A stretch of 64,000 bases of DNA from Miniphocaeibacter massiliensis. GTDB taxonomy: Bacteria; Bacillota; Clostridia; Tissierellales; Peptoniphilaceae. How positions within the stretch are numbered: position 1 is the first letter of the stretch; the number at the start of each line of letters is the position of its first letter. Shown here piece by piece: positions 23,252 to 32,813 of this stretch. The position numbers and the translations under genes were made by a program. Location: positions 248,001 through 312,000 of the forward strand of contig NZ_OCTQ01000002.1 in assembly GCF_900232905.1 (NCBI RefSeq), in the 5' to 3' direction. Under the pieces are notes generated by a model. It saw nothing but the letters and a program-made list of their open reading frames with translations, did not search any database and was not told the origin of the DNA.

Positions 23252-23859
23252 TGTCTAAGAAAAAAAGTATAATTTATCCTGTTCTTTTCATGGCTGTAAT
23301 AGCTGGTATTCTTACTTTAATATTAGCTGGCGTAAACTATGCCTCTTTACCTGTAATCGAATTTAATCAAGAAATTGAATTAAAACAAAAAATACTTACT
23401 GTATTTGATGTTTTACCAGAAAATGCTTCTCCTGAAGAAATTGATTCTACATTTAATGACAAGGTTAAAGAGGAAACGTTTGAGAACAAACCACTTTATA
23501 TTTTAGAAGAAAACAGTAAAACTGTTGCATATGCCGTTCCTTTTAACGGTCCTGGACTTTGGGGAGGTATTGAAGGCTACTTAGGCATTACTTCGGATTT
23601 AAAAACTGTAACAGGAATTGAGTTTATAAAACAAGAAGAAACTCCTGGCCTTGGAGGAAGAATTTCTGAAGATGATTATAAAAACCAGTTTAGAAATTTA
23701 GATATTTCAGATTCTTCTAGTGGTAATATTATTATTAATAAACCAGCACCAGGTGGCAATGTAGACGCTATTACAGGGGCAACTCAAACTTCTACTTTCG
23801 TTGTTAATATGTTAAACGAAGATATTTTAGCTTTTATTAAAGCAAGGGAAGGAGTATAG
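23251..23859 (+). CDS. nqrC: Na+-NQR subunit C / RnfG-type FMN protein
   Basis: 202 residues: one N-terminal membrane helix (VLFMAVIAGILTLILAGVNY, about 11-30) and a periplasmic-side FMN domain. The FMN-linked Thr is in DAITGATQTSTFVV (about 172-185). GPGLWGGIEGYLGI and ETPGLGGRI are further family blocks. The ATG overlaps the stop of the upstream gene. It passes electrons between the Fe-S centre and the flavin of subunit B. Confidence 0.92.
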   Translation: MSKKKSIIYPVLFMAVIAGILTLILAGVNYASLPVIEFNQEIELKQKILTVFDVLPENASPEEIDSTFNDKVKEETFENKPLYILEENSKTVAYAVPFNGPGLWGGIEGYLGITSDLKTVTGIEFIKQEETPGLGGRISEDDYKNQFRNLDISDSSSGNIIINKPAPGGNVDAITGATQTSTFVVNMLNEDILAFIKAREGV

Positions 23860-23860
23860 T

Positions 23861-24478
23861 ATGGCTGGAAAACAAAATTATAAAAAAATAGTGTCAGATG
23901 CACTACTGTATGATAACCCTGTACTTGTTCAAGTTATAGGTTTATGCTCGACTTTAGCAGTTACAAACTTTGCTATGAACTCACTCGTTATGGGAGTTGC
24001 GTTAGCTGTTGTTACGGCTTTCTCTTCTTTTTCTATATCTTTATTAAGAAATATTACTCCTAAACATATTCGAATGATGGTTCAAGTATTTATAATTTCA
24101 TTTTATGTAATATTGGTAGATATTTTCTTGAAGGCATATATGCCTGAAATGAGTAAGACATTAGGTCCCTATGTTGGTCTTATAATTACCAACTGTATAA
24201 TAATGGGAAGAGCTGAAGCTTTTGCTATTGCAAATAAACCTATCCCTTCTTTTGTCGATGGTCTTATTTCAGGTGTTGGATACACGATAGTTCTATTATT
24301 AATAGCTGTAATAAGAGAATTTCTTGGTTTTGGTACTTTATTTGGAATAGGTATTATGCCAGAATCTTTTACTCCATGGACCATGATGGTCATGCCTCCA
24401 GGAGCATTTTTCATCTTACCAATAATTATGTGGATAGCATATAACATTAGAAATAAAAAGGAAGGAGCTAAAAAATAA
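23861..24478 (+). CDS. nqrD: Na+-NQR subunit D / RnfE-type membrane protein
   Basis: 205 residues, six membrane helices, with NPVLVQVIGLCSTLAVTN near the N-terminus (about 19-36), the conserved Cys segment binding the membrane Fe-S centre shared with subunit E, and TNCIIMGRAEAFA (about 110). Inverted-topology partner of the next gene. It overlaps the next start (AATG). Confidence 0.92.
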   Translation: MAGKQNYKKIVSDALLYDNPVLVQVIGLCSTLAVTNFAMNSLVMGVALAVVTAFSSFSISLLRNITPKHIRMMVQVFIISFYVILVDIFLKAYMPEMSKTLGPYVGLIITNCIIMGRAEAFAIANKPIPSFVDGLISGVGYTIVLLLIAVIREFLGFGTLFGIGIMPESFTPWTMMVMPPGAFFILPIIMWIAYNIRNKKEGAKK

Positions 24479-25062
24479 TGACAATACATCCATTAGTAAT
24501 ATTTTTTGCATCAATATTTACAAGTAATATGATATTTAGCAATTTCCTAGGAATGTGCTCATTTGTCGCTGTTAGTAAGGAAATTGAAACTGCTACAGGA
24601 CTTGGTGTAGCCGTTACTTTCGTTATAACTGTAACTACAATAATAAACTATTTCTTGTATGAATTAATGGTGATGTTTGGTATTGAATATTTAAGATTTA
24701 TAGTATTTATTATCTCTATTGCTGCTTTTGTACAACTTTTAGAGATGATTTTGGAAAAATATGTTCCAAACCTATACTATGCCCTTGGTATATTTTTACC
24801 CTTAATCACTGTTAACTGTGCAATCCTTGGAGTTTCTTTATTTATGGTTATTAGAAACTATAATTTTGCACAAACTGTTGGTTTCTCTATTGGTTCTGGA
24901 CTTGGTTGGGCTCTAGCTATAATTTCTATGGCTGGAATTAGAAGTAGAATTAATGAAAACACACTACCTGAAGGACTTAGAGGAGCCCCTATTACTCTTA
25001 TTATTACGGGAATAATGGCTATGGCTTTTATAGGTTTTTCTGGAATAGTTCAAATATCGTAG
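24478..25062 (+). CDS. nqrE: Na+-NQR subunit E / RnfA-type membrane protein
   Basis: 194 residues, six membrane helices. SNFLGMCSFVAVSKE (about 21-35) and TVNCAILGVSLFM (about 115-127) contain the Cys residues that, with those of subunit D, hold the membrane [2Fe-2S] cluster. Sodium pumping is coupled to electron passage here. Nine bases before nqrF. Confidence 0.93.
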   Translation: MTIHPLVIFFASIFTSNMIFSNFLGMCSFVAVSKEIETATGLGVAVTFVITVTTIINYFLYELMVMFGIEYLRFIVFIISIAAFVQLLEMILEKYVPNLYYALGIFLPLITVNCAILGVSLFMVIRNYNFAQTVGFSIGSGLGWALAIISMAGIRSRINENTLPEGLRGAPITLIITGIMAMAFIGFSGIVQIS

Positions 25063-25071
25063 GAGGACGAA

Positions 25072-26166
25072 ATGAGTACAATTTTAATAACTACAGCAGT
25101 AATAACTGGTTTATGTGCTCTTTTTGCCATTATCTTAACTATTGCTGATAAATATATCGCCAATTATGGTGAAGTTGATTTAGTCATTAATGAAGAAAAA
25201 ACTTATACCATCGACGGTGGAAATACATTGCTGGATTCTCTTAGAAATGAAAAGATTTTTATCCCCTCTGCTTGTGGTGGAAAAGGGTCTTGTGGTTACT
25301 GTAAAGTAAAAGTTATAGAAGGTGGAGGACAACTTCTTTCTACTGAAAAACCTTGGCTTACAGAAGAAGAACAAAAAAATAATATGAGACTTTCTTGTCA
25401 ATGTAAAGTTAAAGAAAATATGAAAATTGAAATTCCTGAAGAACTGTTTAATGTTAAAGAATATAAAGTAAAAATTGTAGATATTGAACCTATGACTGAC
25501 AAAATTAAGAAGTTTAGATTTGAACTTCCAGAAGGTGAAAAAATTCAATTTAAACCTGGGCAATACGTACAAATTAAAGCCCCTGAATATGATGGAAATA
25601 CTGAAGAAGTATATAGAGCTTACTCAGTAGCTTCATCTATTAAAGATGATAACCACATCGAACTATTAATTGGTTATACTGGTGGTATTTGTACAACTTA
25701 CATGCACAACTTCGTTGAAGTTGGTACAGAAATAGATTTAAATGGCCCTTATGGAGATTTCTATTATCACGATGATGATAGTGAAATAGTAATGGTAGCA
25801 GCAGGTACAGGTTTTGCTCCTATACGCTCTATTTTATATCACATGAAAGATAATGATATAAAAAGAAAAGCTAGATTTTATTTTGGCGCAAAAACTGAAG
25901 ATGACTTGTTCTTATTAGACGAAATGAAAATGTTTGAGGAAGAACTTTATGATTTTAAGTTTATGCCTACCCTTTCTAGAGTTTCTGAAGATTCAAATTG
26001 GTCTGGCGACAAAGGAAGAGTAACAAATTCTATTGACACGTACTTGGAAAATGGAGGTAATTATACAGCATATCTTTGCGGTAGTCCTGTAATGATAAGT
26101 TCTATAGTTGAATCTCTTAATAAAAAAAGCGTACCAAACGAAAAAATTTACTTTGATGAATTTTAA
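25072..26166 (+). CDS. nqrF: Na+-NQR subunit F, NADH-oxidising flavoprotein
   Basis: 364 residues. N-terminal membrane helix (about 3-25), a 2Fe-2S ferredoxin domain with Cys in PSACGGKGSCGYCKVKV (about 66-82) and RLSCQC, the FAD site RAYSVASS (about 182) and NADH site AAGTGFAPIRS (about 242). It takes electrons from NADH. NqrF, not RnfB/RnfC, identifies the operon as NQR-type. Vibrio NqrF is about 408; the difference is within the linker regions. A terminator follows at 26175. Confidence 0.93.
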   Translation: MSTILITTAVITGLCALFAIILTIADKYIANYGEVDLVINEEKTYTIDGGNTLLDSLRNEKIFIPSACGGKGSCGYCKVKVIEGGGQLLSTEKPWLTEEEQKNNMRLSCQCKVKENMKIEIPEELFNVKEYKVKIVDIEPMTDKIKKFRFELPEGEKIQFKPGQYVQIKAPEYDGNTEEVYRAYSVASSIKDDNHIELLIGYTGGICTTYMHNFVEVGTEIDLNGPYGDFYYHDDDSEIVMVAAGTGFAPIRSILYHMKDNDIKRKARFYFGAKTEDDLFLLDEMKMFEEELYDFKFMPTLSRVSEDSNWSGDKGRVTNSIDTYLENGGNYTAYLCGSPVMISSIVESLNKKSVPNEKIYFDEF

Positions 26167-26174
26167 TTTATTAA

Positions 26175-26207
26175 TAAAAAAGGCTGGGATATCCCAGTCT
26201 TTTTTAT
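26175..26207. terminator. Bidirectional terminator, nqrF and SLC13 transporter
   Basis: AAAAAGGCTGGG-ATAT-CCCAGTCTTTTTT: a GC-containing stem flanked by A-run and T-run on both sides, lying between convergent genes, so it can stop transcription in both directions. Confidence 0.85.
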
Positions 26208-26237
26208 ATTTTATTATTTGCATTTTAAATTAATAAT

Positions 26238-27668
26238 CTATCCAAATAACCCCATATTCTTCCAGTATGGTATTACTGCTATTACTGTTATAAGAGAAAC
26301 AACAAAATATACTATCCCATATTTCGTTAAATGTTTTTGAGACCAACCTTTTTCTTTCATATTGGATTGTGCTACTAATGCAAACATATTTGTATAACTT
26401 AAGAAAAAAGAATTCATTGCTATACAAAGTAATGGTAGCCATATCAATGGATTTATTTTATAACGTGAAAATACTTCTGGGGATATTGCAATTATTATTG
26501 CTACTGTTGGCGCAAATCCTGCTATATCTACAAAACGCCATAAAAACATTATTACTAGTACTATTGGCATAAATATCCAAGGACTACTTGATATAGGATA
26601 CAGTAATTCCACTAAAATATCAGACATCCATTTAGATACTCCTGTTTCAGCAAATACACTTCCGAAGCTCATCGCTGTACCTATGAATATTACAAGATCC
26701 CAACTTATACCTGTGCTTATATCTTTTACTTCTATTATCTTGGTTGCTGTAAGAAGAAAAAGTGCCATTAAGCATACTGATGCATCTGGTATTTTGTGAA
26801 TTGAATTAGTTACAAAAAATAAAAACGATGCAACTAATATAATTGCTGTTATTATTTCTTCTCTTGTTATCGTCCCTAGTTTTTTATATTCATTTAAAAA
26901 TACATTTTTCCCAATATTTAATTTTTCTGACGGTTTTAATACAAAATAAGATGCTATTACTGTTAAAGCACTTATTATTACAATAGGTAATAGTAAAACT
27001 TTTGCCCACGAATTAAAAGTTACTAACCCTCTTAATTTCGGAACTGCTTCATAAAATCCAGATAACATCGGTCCTGCAAGGGAACCTGTTTGCCATCCCA
27101 ATCCAGGTATAATTGCCATTATCCAAGCTGTTATTAATATTAGCGATCTTCCTTTTGAATTATATTTTAATTTGCATATCTCTACACATTGTAATGCTAT
27201 TGGCATTACAATTACTACCCTTACTGTTATTGATGGTGTAAGTAGGGAAAGTATTATTCCTATTATCATCCACATTAATAAAATATTTGGATATGTTACT
27301 TTTATACTTTTCATACCAAAATATGCTATTCTTCTTCCAAGACCTGTCTTTGCTAGAGCTACTCCAAAAAAAAGAGCTGGTATTAATGACCATAATGCTG
27401 TACCTGAAAACCCAGAAAATACAATATTTGATGGTACACCTATCGCAAGTAAACCTGCCATAAAAAAACAGCCACTAACTGAAAACGGAAGATTGAAAGG
27501 CTTAAATATCCAAAGTCCTATTGTTATTAACAATAACATTACTGTTAAATGTCCTGTTTTATCAAGTTTTGAATCAAATACTTGACCTATACCTATAACT
27601 CCCCCCGCTAATACAAACATTAAAAATCCAAAATATTTTAATATTCTTAAATTTAACTTTCTTTCCAT
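26238..27668 (-). CDS. SLC13/DASS-type anion transporter
   Basis: 476 residues, about 12 membrane helices. Typical segments are LWSLIPALFFGVALAKTGLGRRIAYFG (about 90-116), SLLTPSITVRVVIVMPIAL (a variant of the SNT-type motif, about 141), and near the C-terminus FVDIAGFAPTVAIIIAISP. This family imports dicarboxylates, sulfate or related anions with sodium; the Na+ gradient of the adjacent NQR could drive it. Substrate not deducible. Monocistronic. Confidence 0.8.
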   Translation of the reverse strand: MERKLNLRILKYFGFLMFVLAGGVIGIGQVFDSKLDKTGHLTVMLLLITIGLWIFKPFNLPFSVSGCFFMAGLLAIGVPSNIVFSGFSGTALWSLIPALFFGVALAKTGLGRRIAYFGMKSIKVTYPNILLMWMIIGIILSLLTPSITVRVVIVMPIALQCVEICKLKYNSKGRSLILITAWIMAIIPGLGWQTGSLAGPMLSGFYEAVPKLRGLVTFNSWAKVLLLPIVIISALTVIASYFVLKPSEKLNIGKNVFLNEYKKLGTITREEIITAIILVASFLFFVTNSIHKIPDASVCLMALFLLTATKIIEVKDISTGISWDLVIFIGTAMSFGSVFAETGVSKWMSDILVELLYPISSSPWIFMPIVLVIMFLWRFVDIAGFAPTVAIIIAISPEVFSRYKINPLIWLPLLCIAMNSFFLSYTNMFALVAQSNMKEKGWSQKHLTKYGIVYFVVSLITVIAVIPYWKNMGLFG

Positions 27669-27795
27669 ACTTTCCTCCTAAGTATATATCATCTTATTCT
27701 AGTATTGTTTCATATTTTTACTTATCGTTTATATGAAACTTATTAAAGAACATATTATAATTCCTATAATAACATATTCTTTAATAACAAATTTA

Positions 27796-27823
27796 TAAAA
27801 AAACAGAATGCCTATACACTCTG
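27796..27823 (-). terminator. Terminator of the nucleoside ABC operon
   Basis: On the minus strand CAGAGTG, a six-base loop, CATTCTG and seven T follow the last permease gene by about 48 bp. The stem is seven pairs with one G-U. Confidence 0.75.
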
Positions 27824-27870
27824 CTTCTTTACTTGGTTAATATTAATTGATATATATTATATATAAACTT

Positions 27871-28845
27871 TTACCTATCTTCCCTAAAGTAATTTGTTCC
27901 TGTACCTTCTGGTTTCGAATGTTCTTTTATTTGTCTAATGCTCGTTATTATAAGAACTATAATTGTTGCAAAATATGGTAACATATCATAAATTTGTAGT
28001 GGTATTCCTGGTATTTGAACATACATCCTAAGTATTGTTAACCCTCCAAATATAATTCCACAATAAATAGCTCTTATTGGACTCCAAGTTGCAAATATTA
28101 CAAGTGCAACTGCTAACCAGCCATATCCACTTACTGAATTATGAACCCATACTCCAGCACATGTTACCATTGAAATATAAAGTCCACCTAGTGCACATAT
28201 TCCTCCACCTACTATCGTAGATATATATCTATATTTAGTTACATTAATTCCTGCTGCATCTGCTGTTCCTGGGTCTTCTCCTACGGCTCTTAAATTTAAC
28301 CCTTTTCTTGTTTTATTAAGGAAGTATGCTAATATTAATGCCAATATAACTGTAAAATATACCATCCAATTATATTGAAATAATAATTTTCCTAATATTG
28401 GAATTTTTGAAAGTGGCCCCAAATTTATATTTCCAAAAGCAGCTTTTGTAGCATCTGACACAGCAACAAATCCACCAGCTTTTCCACTCAGATACTCTCC
28501 TACAAAATTCCCGAATCCTGTACCAAATATTGTGAGTGTCAATCCTACAACATTTTGATTTGCTCTTAACGATATAGTCAAGAAAGAGTATATTAAAGCT
28601 CCTAGAGATCCTGCTAAAAATGCAACTACTACTCCTACAATCACCGCTCCAAATCCTTCTATTCCTAAAAGTTTTTCAGCGTACCAACTAGCTCCAAGTC
28701 CAGTTGCTGCTCCCATAAACATCATACCTTCAACTCCAAGATTTAAATTTCCTGATTTTTGAGTTAAAGTTTCTCCTATAGTTCCTAGAAGTAAGGGAGT
28801 TCCAGCTAGTACTGCTGCATTTATTAAATTTAGTAATACATTCAT
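27871..28845 (-). CDS. Nucleoside ABC transporter permease 2 (BmpC/NupQ type)
   Basis: 324 residues, eight or nine membrane helices. GTPLLLGTIGETLTQKSGNLNLGVEGMMFMG is broken over about 15-45 and is the family N-terminal signature (E..G..NLGVEG). The coupling-helix region NLRAVGEDPGTADAAGINV (about 188-206) contacts the ATPase. With its partner permease it forms the channel of a Bmp-type nucleoside/purine importer. Gene order BMP lipoprotein, ATPase, permease, permease is standard. Purine supply fits the degradation cluster nearby. Confidence 0.92.
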   Translation of the reverse strand: MNVLLNLINAAVLAGTPLLLGTIGETLTQKSGNLNLGVEGMMFMGAATGLGASWYAEKLLGIEGFGAVIVGVVVAFLAGSLGALIYSFLTISLRANQNVVGLTLTIFGTGFGNFVGEYLSGKAGGFVAVSDATKAAFGNINLGPLSKIPILGKLLFQYNWMVYFTVILALILAYFLNKTRKGLNLRAVGEDPGTADAAGINVTKYRYISTIVGGGICALGGLYISMVTCAGVWVHNSVSGYGWLAVALVIFATWSPIRAIYCGIIFGGLTILRMYVQIPGIPLQIYDMLPYFATIIVLIITSIRQIKEHSKPEGTGTNYFREDR

Positions 28846-28846
28846 A

Positions 28847-29944
28847 CTACTCCTCCTTTACTTTCTTTCTAAATATTACTTTATAATTTATAAAGAATTC
28901 TGATCCTAACATGAAAAACAATATTATTCCTGTTAATACAGATGCCATTGATGCAGGTATCCCATGAGTGGTTTGTATATTACTAGCTCCTCTTTCTAAA
29001 AATGCTATAAACAATGACATTAGAACCATTATAAAAGGATTTAAATGTGACATCCAAGCTACTGTTATAGCAGTAAATCCATCTCCTCCTGCTGTATTTT
29101 CAGTTAATGTTCCATCTGCTCCAGCTACTTGTAAAAATCCAACTATTCCACATAATGCAGCTGATATAAACATTGTTCTTATAAATATTTTACCTACGTT
29201 CATACCTGCATATTTTGCTGTATTCTCCGAACCACCAACAACTGAAATTTCATATCCTTGTTTTGTTTTATTTAGGTAAATATAAGATATTATCACTATT
29301 ACTAGCGCTATTATCCAACCTATATGTACTCCTAATATTTTAGGTAATCTCTCATCCATTGTAAAGTTTCTTATCTTAGGAAAAGTAGTTCCCTGAGCTT
29401 GCCATCCATCTCTATATTGTAGTAATCTTACAAATTGCAAAGCTATATAATTAAGCATAAGTGTAAACAATGTTTCATTAGTATTCCATTTACTTTTGAA
29501 AAATGCTGGTATAGATCCATATAGCCCACCTGCTATTATTGCAGCAAAAAACATTAATATTAACTTAGGTATCTTTGGTATACTTTCTCCATATACCACT
29601 ATTGCAGTAGCTGCTATACCTCCCATTAATATTTGTCCTTCACCTCCTATATTCCAAAATTTCATTTTGAAAGCATAAGAAACTCCAATTCCCGCTACCA
29701 GTAGTGGAATAGCAACTTTAATAGTCTCTTGTATTCTTATTTTTCCATCAAATGCTCCATTTACCATACTAGAATATATCTCTATCGGATTTTTACCTAA
29801 TATCAACATTAACAGTCCTCCTGTTAGTAGTGCCAATAATATAGCTACAACCCTTATAATGATAGCATTTGCTTTACCTATATCTTCTTTTTTTACTATT
29901 CTTATTAGAGGTTCTTTTTTTGTTGTTTTAACAGTACTATACAT
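28847..29944 (-). CDS. Nucleoside ABC transporter permease 1 (BmpB/NupP type)
   Basis: 365 residues. WNIGGEGQILMGG (about 92-104) is the paralogue of the NLGVEG motif, and the coupling segment QGYEISVVGGSENTAKYAGMNV is near 230. It has an N-terminal cytoplasmic tail of about 25 residues and about nine membrane helices. Starts inside the last codons of the ATPase gene (8-bp overlap) and lies 1 bp before permease 2. Confidence 0.92.
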   Translation of the reverse strand: MYSTVKTTKKEPLIRIVKKEDIGKANAIIIRVVAILLALLTGGLLMLILGKNPIEIYSSMVNGAFDGKIRIQETIKVAIPLLVAGIGVSYAFKMKFWNIGGEGQILMGGIAATAIVVYGESIPKIPKLILMFFAAIIAGGLYGSIPAFFKSKWNTNETLFTLMLNYIALQFVRLLQYRDGWQAQGTTFPKIRNFTMDERLPKILGVHIGWIIALVIVIISYIYLNKTKQGYEISVVGGSENTAKYAGMNVGKIFIRTMFISAALCGIVGFLQVAGADGTLTENTAGGDGFTAITVAWMSHLNPFIMVLMSLFIAFLERGASNIQTTHGIPASMASVLTGIILFFMLGSEFFINYKVIFRKKVKEE

Positions 29945-31469
29945 TAGAAACCTCCTGTTTTTTACCCATCATCAATAGTCCAATATCGTCTTTTGTAACC
30001 TCTCTAGGATCTACAATATTCATTATTTGTCCATTATACATTACTGCTAATCTATCAGATATATCCATTAAAACATCTAAATCTTCACCTACAAATATTA
30101 CTCCTACTCCTCTTTCTTTTTCTCTATTTAATAAGTCATATATTGTATATGAAGAATTAATATCAAGGCCTCTAACAGGATAAGCAACTATTAATATTTC
30201 TGGATAACTTTCTATCTCTCTGCCTACTAGAACTTTTTGAATATTACCTCCCGATAGTTTTTTTACTGGTGTTTTTATTCCTGGAGTTTTTATTTCTAAG
30301 TCTTCAATAACTTTTTCTGATATTCTTTTTGATTTTCCATAATCTATAAATATACCCTTATCTCCTTTATAGTTTTTTAATATCATATTATCATCAATTC
30401 CTAAATCTCCAACTAATCCCATACCCAGTCTATCTTCTGGCACAAAACCAATGTTGAATCCCTTTTTAGAAATTTGTTCTGGATTCATTCCTAAAATATT
30501 AAATTTTTTACCTTCCCTATATAAATTAACAACTCCTCTTTTATTTTTGTATAAACCATATACACATTCACACAACTCTCTTTGACCACTTCCAGAAATA
30601 CCCGCTATACCCAATATTTCTCCTGCTTTCAAGCAAAAATTTATTCTATTTAAAACCTTATATCCTTCTTCACTTGTTGCACTAAGGTCTGTTACTTCCA
30701 ATAGTTTTTTATTAAATTTAGTCCTATTTCTTTTTATACTTAAATCAACTTTTCTTCCTACCATTTTTTCTGTAAGTTCACCACTAGTAGTTTCTTCTGT
30801 TATTACAGTATCTATGTATTCACCTTTTCTCAAAATAGAGACTCTATTTGAAACCTCTAATACTTCATTTAATTTATGTGTAATAATTATTATAGCCTTA
30901 CCATCATCTCTCATAGTTTTTAATATTTTAAAAAGTTTCTCTATTTCTTGAGGGGTTAAAACAGCAGTAGGCTCATCTAATATTAAAATATCCGAACCTC
31001 TAACTAATACTTTTAATATTTCTACAGTTTGCTTTTCAGAAACAGACATGTTATATATTTTTTTGTTTAAATCTATTTCAAAACCATATTTTTTGCATAT
31101 TTCTGAAATTCTTTCATTAATAACTTTTTTATTGTATTTTTCTGTTTCTGGTAAAGTTAATATAATATTTTCTGCTGTAGTAAAAACATCAATTAATTTG
31201 AAATGTTGGTGTATCATACCTATTCCCAAATCAAATGAATCTTTTGGAGACTTTATAGACACTTTTTCTCCTTTAATAAATACCTCTCCACTGTCAGGAT
31301 AGTATAAGCCTGCTAGCATATTTACTAATGTTGTTTTACCACTTCCATTTTCTCCAAGTAAAGCTAAAACTTCTCCAAATTTTAAATCTAAATTAACTTT
31401 ACTATTTGCAACTGTAGAGCCAAAAGTTTTTGTTATATCAACTAATTTAACAGCTAATTCACTTTTCAT
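29937..31469 (-). CDS. Nucleoside ABC transporter ATPase, two-domain (BmpA-associated/NupO type)
   Basis: 510 residues with two ABC modules. The first has Walker A GENGSGKTT (about 39-47), an atypical signature MSVSEKQTVEILK and Walker B DILILDEPTAVLT (about 157). The second has AGISGSGQRELCE in place of Walker A (about 291-303), LSGGNIQKVLVGRE (about 394) and EILIVAYPVRGLD, where the usual D-E is replaced by A-Y. One normal and one degenerate site is typical for the family. It powers nucleoside uptake. Confidence 0.93.
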   Translation of the reverse strand: MKSELAVKLVDITKTFGSTVANSKVNLDLKFGEVLALLGENGSGKTTLVNMLAGLYYPDSGEVFIKGEKVSIKSPKDSFDLGIGMIHQHFKLIDVFTTAENIILTLPETEKYNKKVINERISEICKKYGFEIDLNKKIYNMSVSEKQTVEILKVLVRGSDILILDEPTAVLTPQEIEKLFKILKTMRDDGKAIIIITHKLNEVLEVSNRVSILRKGEYIDTVITEETTSGELTEKMVGRKVDLSIKRNRTKFNKKLLEVTDLSATSEEGYKVLNRINFCLKAGEILGIAGISGSGQRELCECVYGLYKNKRGVVNLYREGKKFNILGMNPEQISKKGFNIGFVPEDRLGMGLVGDLGIDDNMILKNYKGDKGIFIDYGKSKRISEKVIEDLEIKTPGIKTPVKKLSGGNIQKVLVGREIESYPEILIVAYPVRGLDINSSYTIYDLLNREKERGVGVIFVGEDLDVLMDISDRLAVMYNGQIMNIVDPREVTKDDIGLLMMGKKQEVSNV

Positions 31470-31488
31470 AGCTCCTCCTTAACCTATA

Positions 31489-31512
31489 ATAGGCAGAGTC
31501 TCCTCTGCCTAT
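31489..31512 (-). other. Hairpin between BMP lipoprotein and ATPase genes
   Basis: A perfect ten-base stem (ATAGGCAGAG / CTCTGCCTAT) with a four-base loop and no T-run. Such hairpins after a binding-protein gene often stabilise its mRNA and lower expression of downstream transporter genes. Confidence 0.6.
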
Positions 31513-31543
31513 TTACCATTTTGTCATATTTCTTATTAATTCC

Positions 31544-32683
31544 CTATTCTACTACAGTAATTCCTTCTAAAACATGTTCGAAAGTTGGTGCTGACTGTGG
31601 CTCCTTAAATGTTTCTCCTTCTTTTACTACTTCTTTTCCTTTATTATCTTTTAATGGTCCTGTAAATACATCCCAATCTCCAGATTCAATTTTAGCTCTG
31701 GCTTCTGCTATTTTTTCTTCTGTACCTTCTGCTACAATTTTCTTATTCAAGTCAGATATATCCACAACTTTATCTTTTAATCCCTTGCTCCAATCTTTTT
31801 CTATCTTCTCACCATTTAAAACTGCATTTGTTGCATATTCTAAATATTTTGACCAATCCCAAACTGCTGATGTTAAAGAAGCTTTCGGAGCTGCTTCTAT
31901 CATATTGGAGTTATAACCAACATGGAATACACCATTCTTCTCTGCTGTAGTTGCTGGTGCTGTAGAATCACAATGCTGTCCTATAACATCACACCCCTTA
32001 TCTATTAATGCTTTAGCTACTTGTGCTTCTTTAGTAGGGTCATTCCATGAGTTAGTGTACATTACCATCATTTCAACCTCAGGATTTACACTTTTTGCTC
32101 CTAAATAAAAAGCATCAAATCCACTTATAACCTCTGCAAATGGTTGTGCTGCAACATATCCAAGTTTATTGCTCTTTGTTTTAAGACCTGCTGCTATACC
32201 TGATAAGTATCTAGCTTGGTATATTTCTCCAAAATAATTATGTACATTTTCTAAATCGCTATCTTTTGACTTATATCCTGTTGCATGACAGAATTGAATT
32301 TCTGGATATTCCGAAGCTACATTTAAAAGATAATCTTCAAATCCAAAGCTTGTTGCAAAAATTATATTACAACCTGATTCCGCGAGTTCTCTAATAGCAG
32401 TTTCAGCTTCCGCGCTTTCTGGAATATTAAACTTATTTATTACTTGATCTTCTTTTAATCCCAATTCCTTTATCATCTTCTCTGTTCCTAAATTGTGGTT
32501 GTAAGTATACCCTTTATCGCTTGGATCAGAAATATGTACAAATCCTATTTTTATATTTTCTTTAGAAATAGCATCTCCTGATTTTTTTCCATCTTCTCCT
32601 GTTGATTTTTTAGAATCTCCTCCACATGCCGCTAATGCAAACATCATTAAAATTGTCATTAATAATAATAATTTTTTCTTCAT
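31544..32683 (-). CDS. bmpA: BMP-family nucleoside-binding lipoprotein
   Basis: 379 residues from the ATG at 32683 (GAGAGGTGGAAAG upstream). Lipoprotein signal KKLLLLMTILMMFALAAC with the lipid-linked Cys at about 20, then a Ser/Gly/Lys linker and the PnrA/BMP domain (IGFVHISDPSDKGYTYNHNLG at about 48). It captures nucleosides or purines outside the cell for the ABC importer. Promoter: TTGACG (32729-32734), 17 bases, TATTAT (32706-32711). First gene of the operon. Confidence 0.93.
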   Translation of the reverse strand: MKKKLLLLMTILMMFALAACGGDSKKSTGEDGKKSGDAISKENIKIGFVHISDPSDKGYTYNHNLGTEKMIKELGLKEDQVINKFNIPESAEAETAIRELAESGCNIIFATSFGFEDYLLNVASEYPEIQFCHATGYKSKDSDLENVHNYFGEIYQARYLSGIAAGLKTKSNKLGYVAAQPFAEVISGFDAFYLGAKSVNPEVEMMVMYTNSWNDPTKEAQVAKALIDKGCDVIGQHCDSTAPATTAEKNGVFHVGYNSNMIEAAPKASLTSAVWDWSKYLEYATNAVLNGEKIEKDWSKGLKDKVVDISDLNKKIVAEGTEEKIAEARAKIESGDWDVFTGPLKDNKGKEVVKEGETFKEPQSAPTFEHVLEGITVVE

Positions 32684-32705
32684 CTTTCCACCTCTCTTTG
32701 AATAA

Positions 32706-32734
32706 ATAATAGCATTAACTTTTAATTTCGTCAA
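32706..32734 (-). promoter_or_regulatory. Sigma-70 promoter of the nucleoside importer operon
   Basis: TTGACG, 17-base spacer and TATTAT on the minus strand, placing the transcription start about 15 bases before the lipoprotein gene's ribosome site. No purine-riboswitch-like fold fits the short leader. Confidence 0.65.
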
Positions 32735-32764
32735 TTTAATAACATTCATTTTCCTTAATAAAAA

Positions 32765-32793
32765 ACAGATAGGAAATTATTTTCCCTATCTGT
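32765..32793 (-). terminator. Terminator of the dihydropyrimidinase gene
   Basis: ACAGATAGG pairs with CCTATCTGT, with TTTTT following on the minus strand about 20 bp after the stop of the hydantoinase gene. Confidence 0.75.
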
Positions 32794-32813
32794 TTTGTGA
32801 ATAGTTATTCATT

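Noticed and set aside
22280-26166. Naming the operon a standard Rnf complex
   Set aside because: The last gene is a NADH-binding NqrF with a 2Fe-2S domain, and rnfB and rnfC are absent; only the first subunit has RnfD length.
27172-27585. Plus-strand frame of 137 codons opposite the SLC13 gene
   Set aside because: No ribosome site, complementary to a clear multi-helix membrane protein, and codon bias fits the minus strand.
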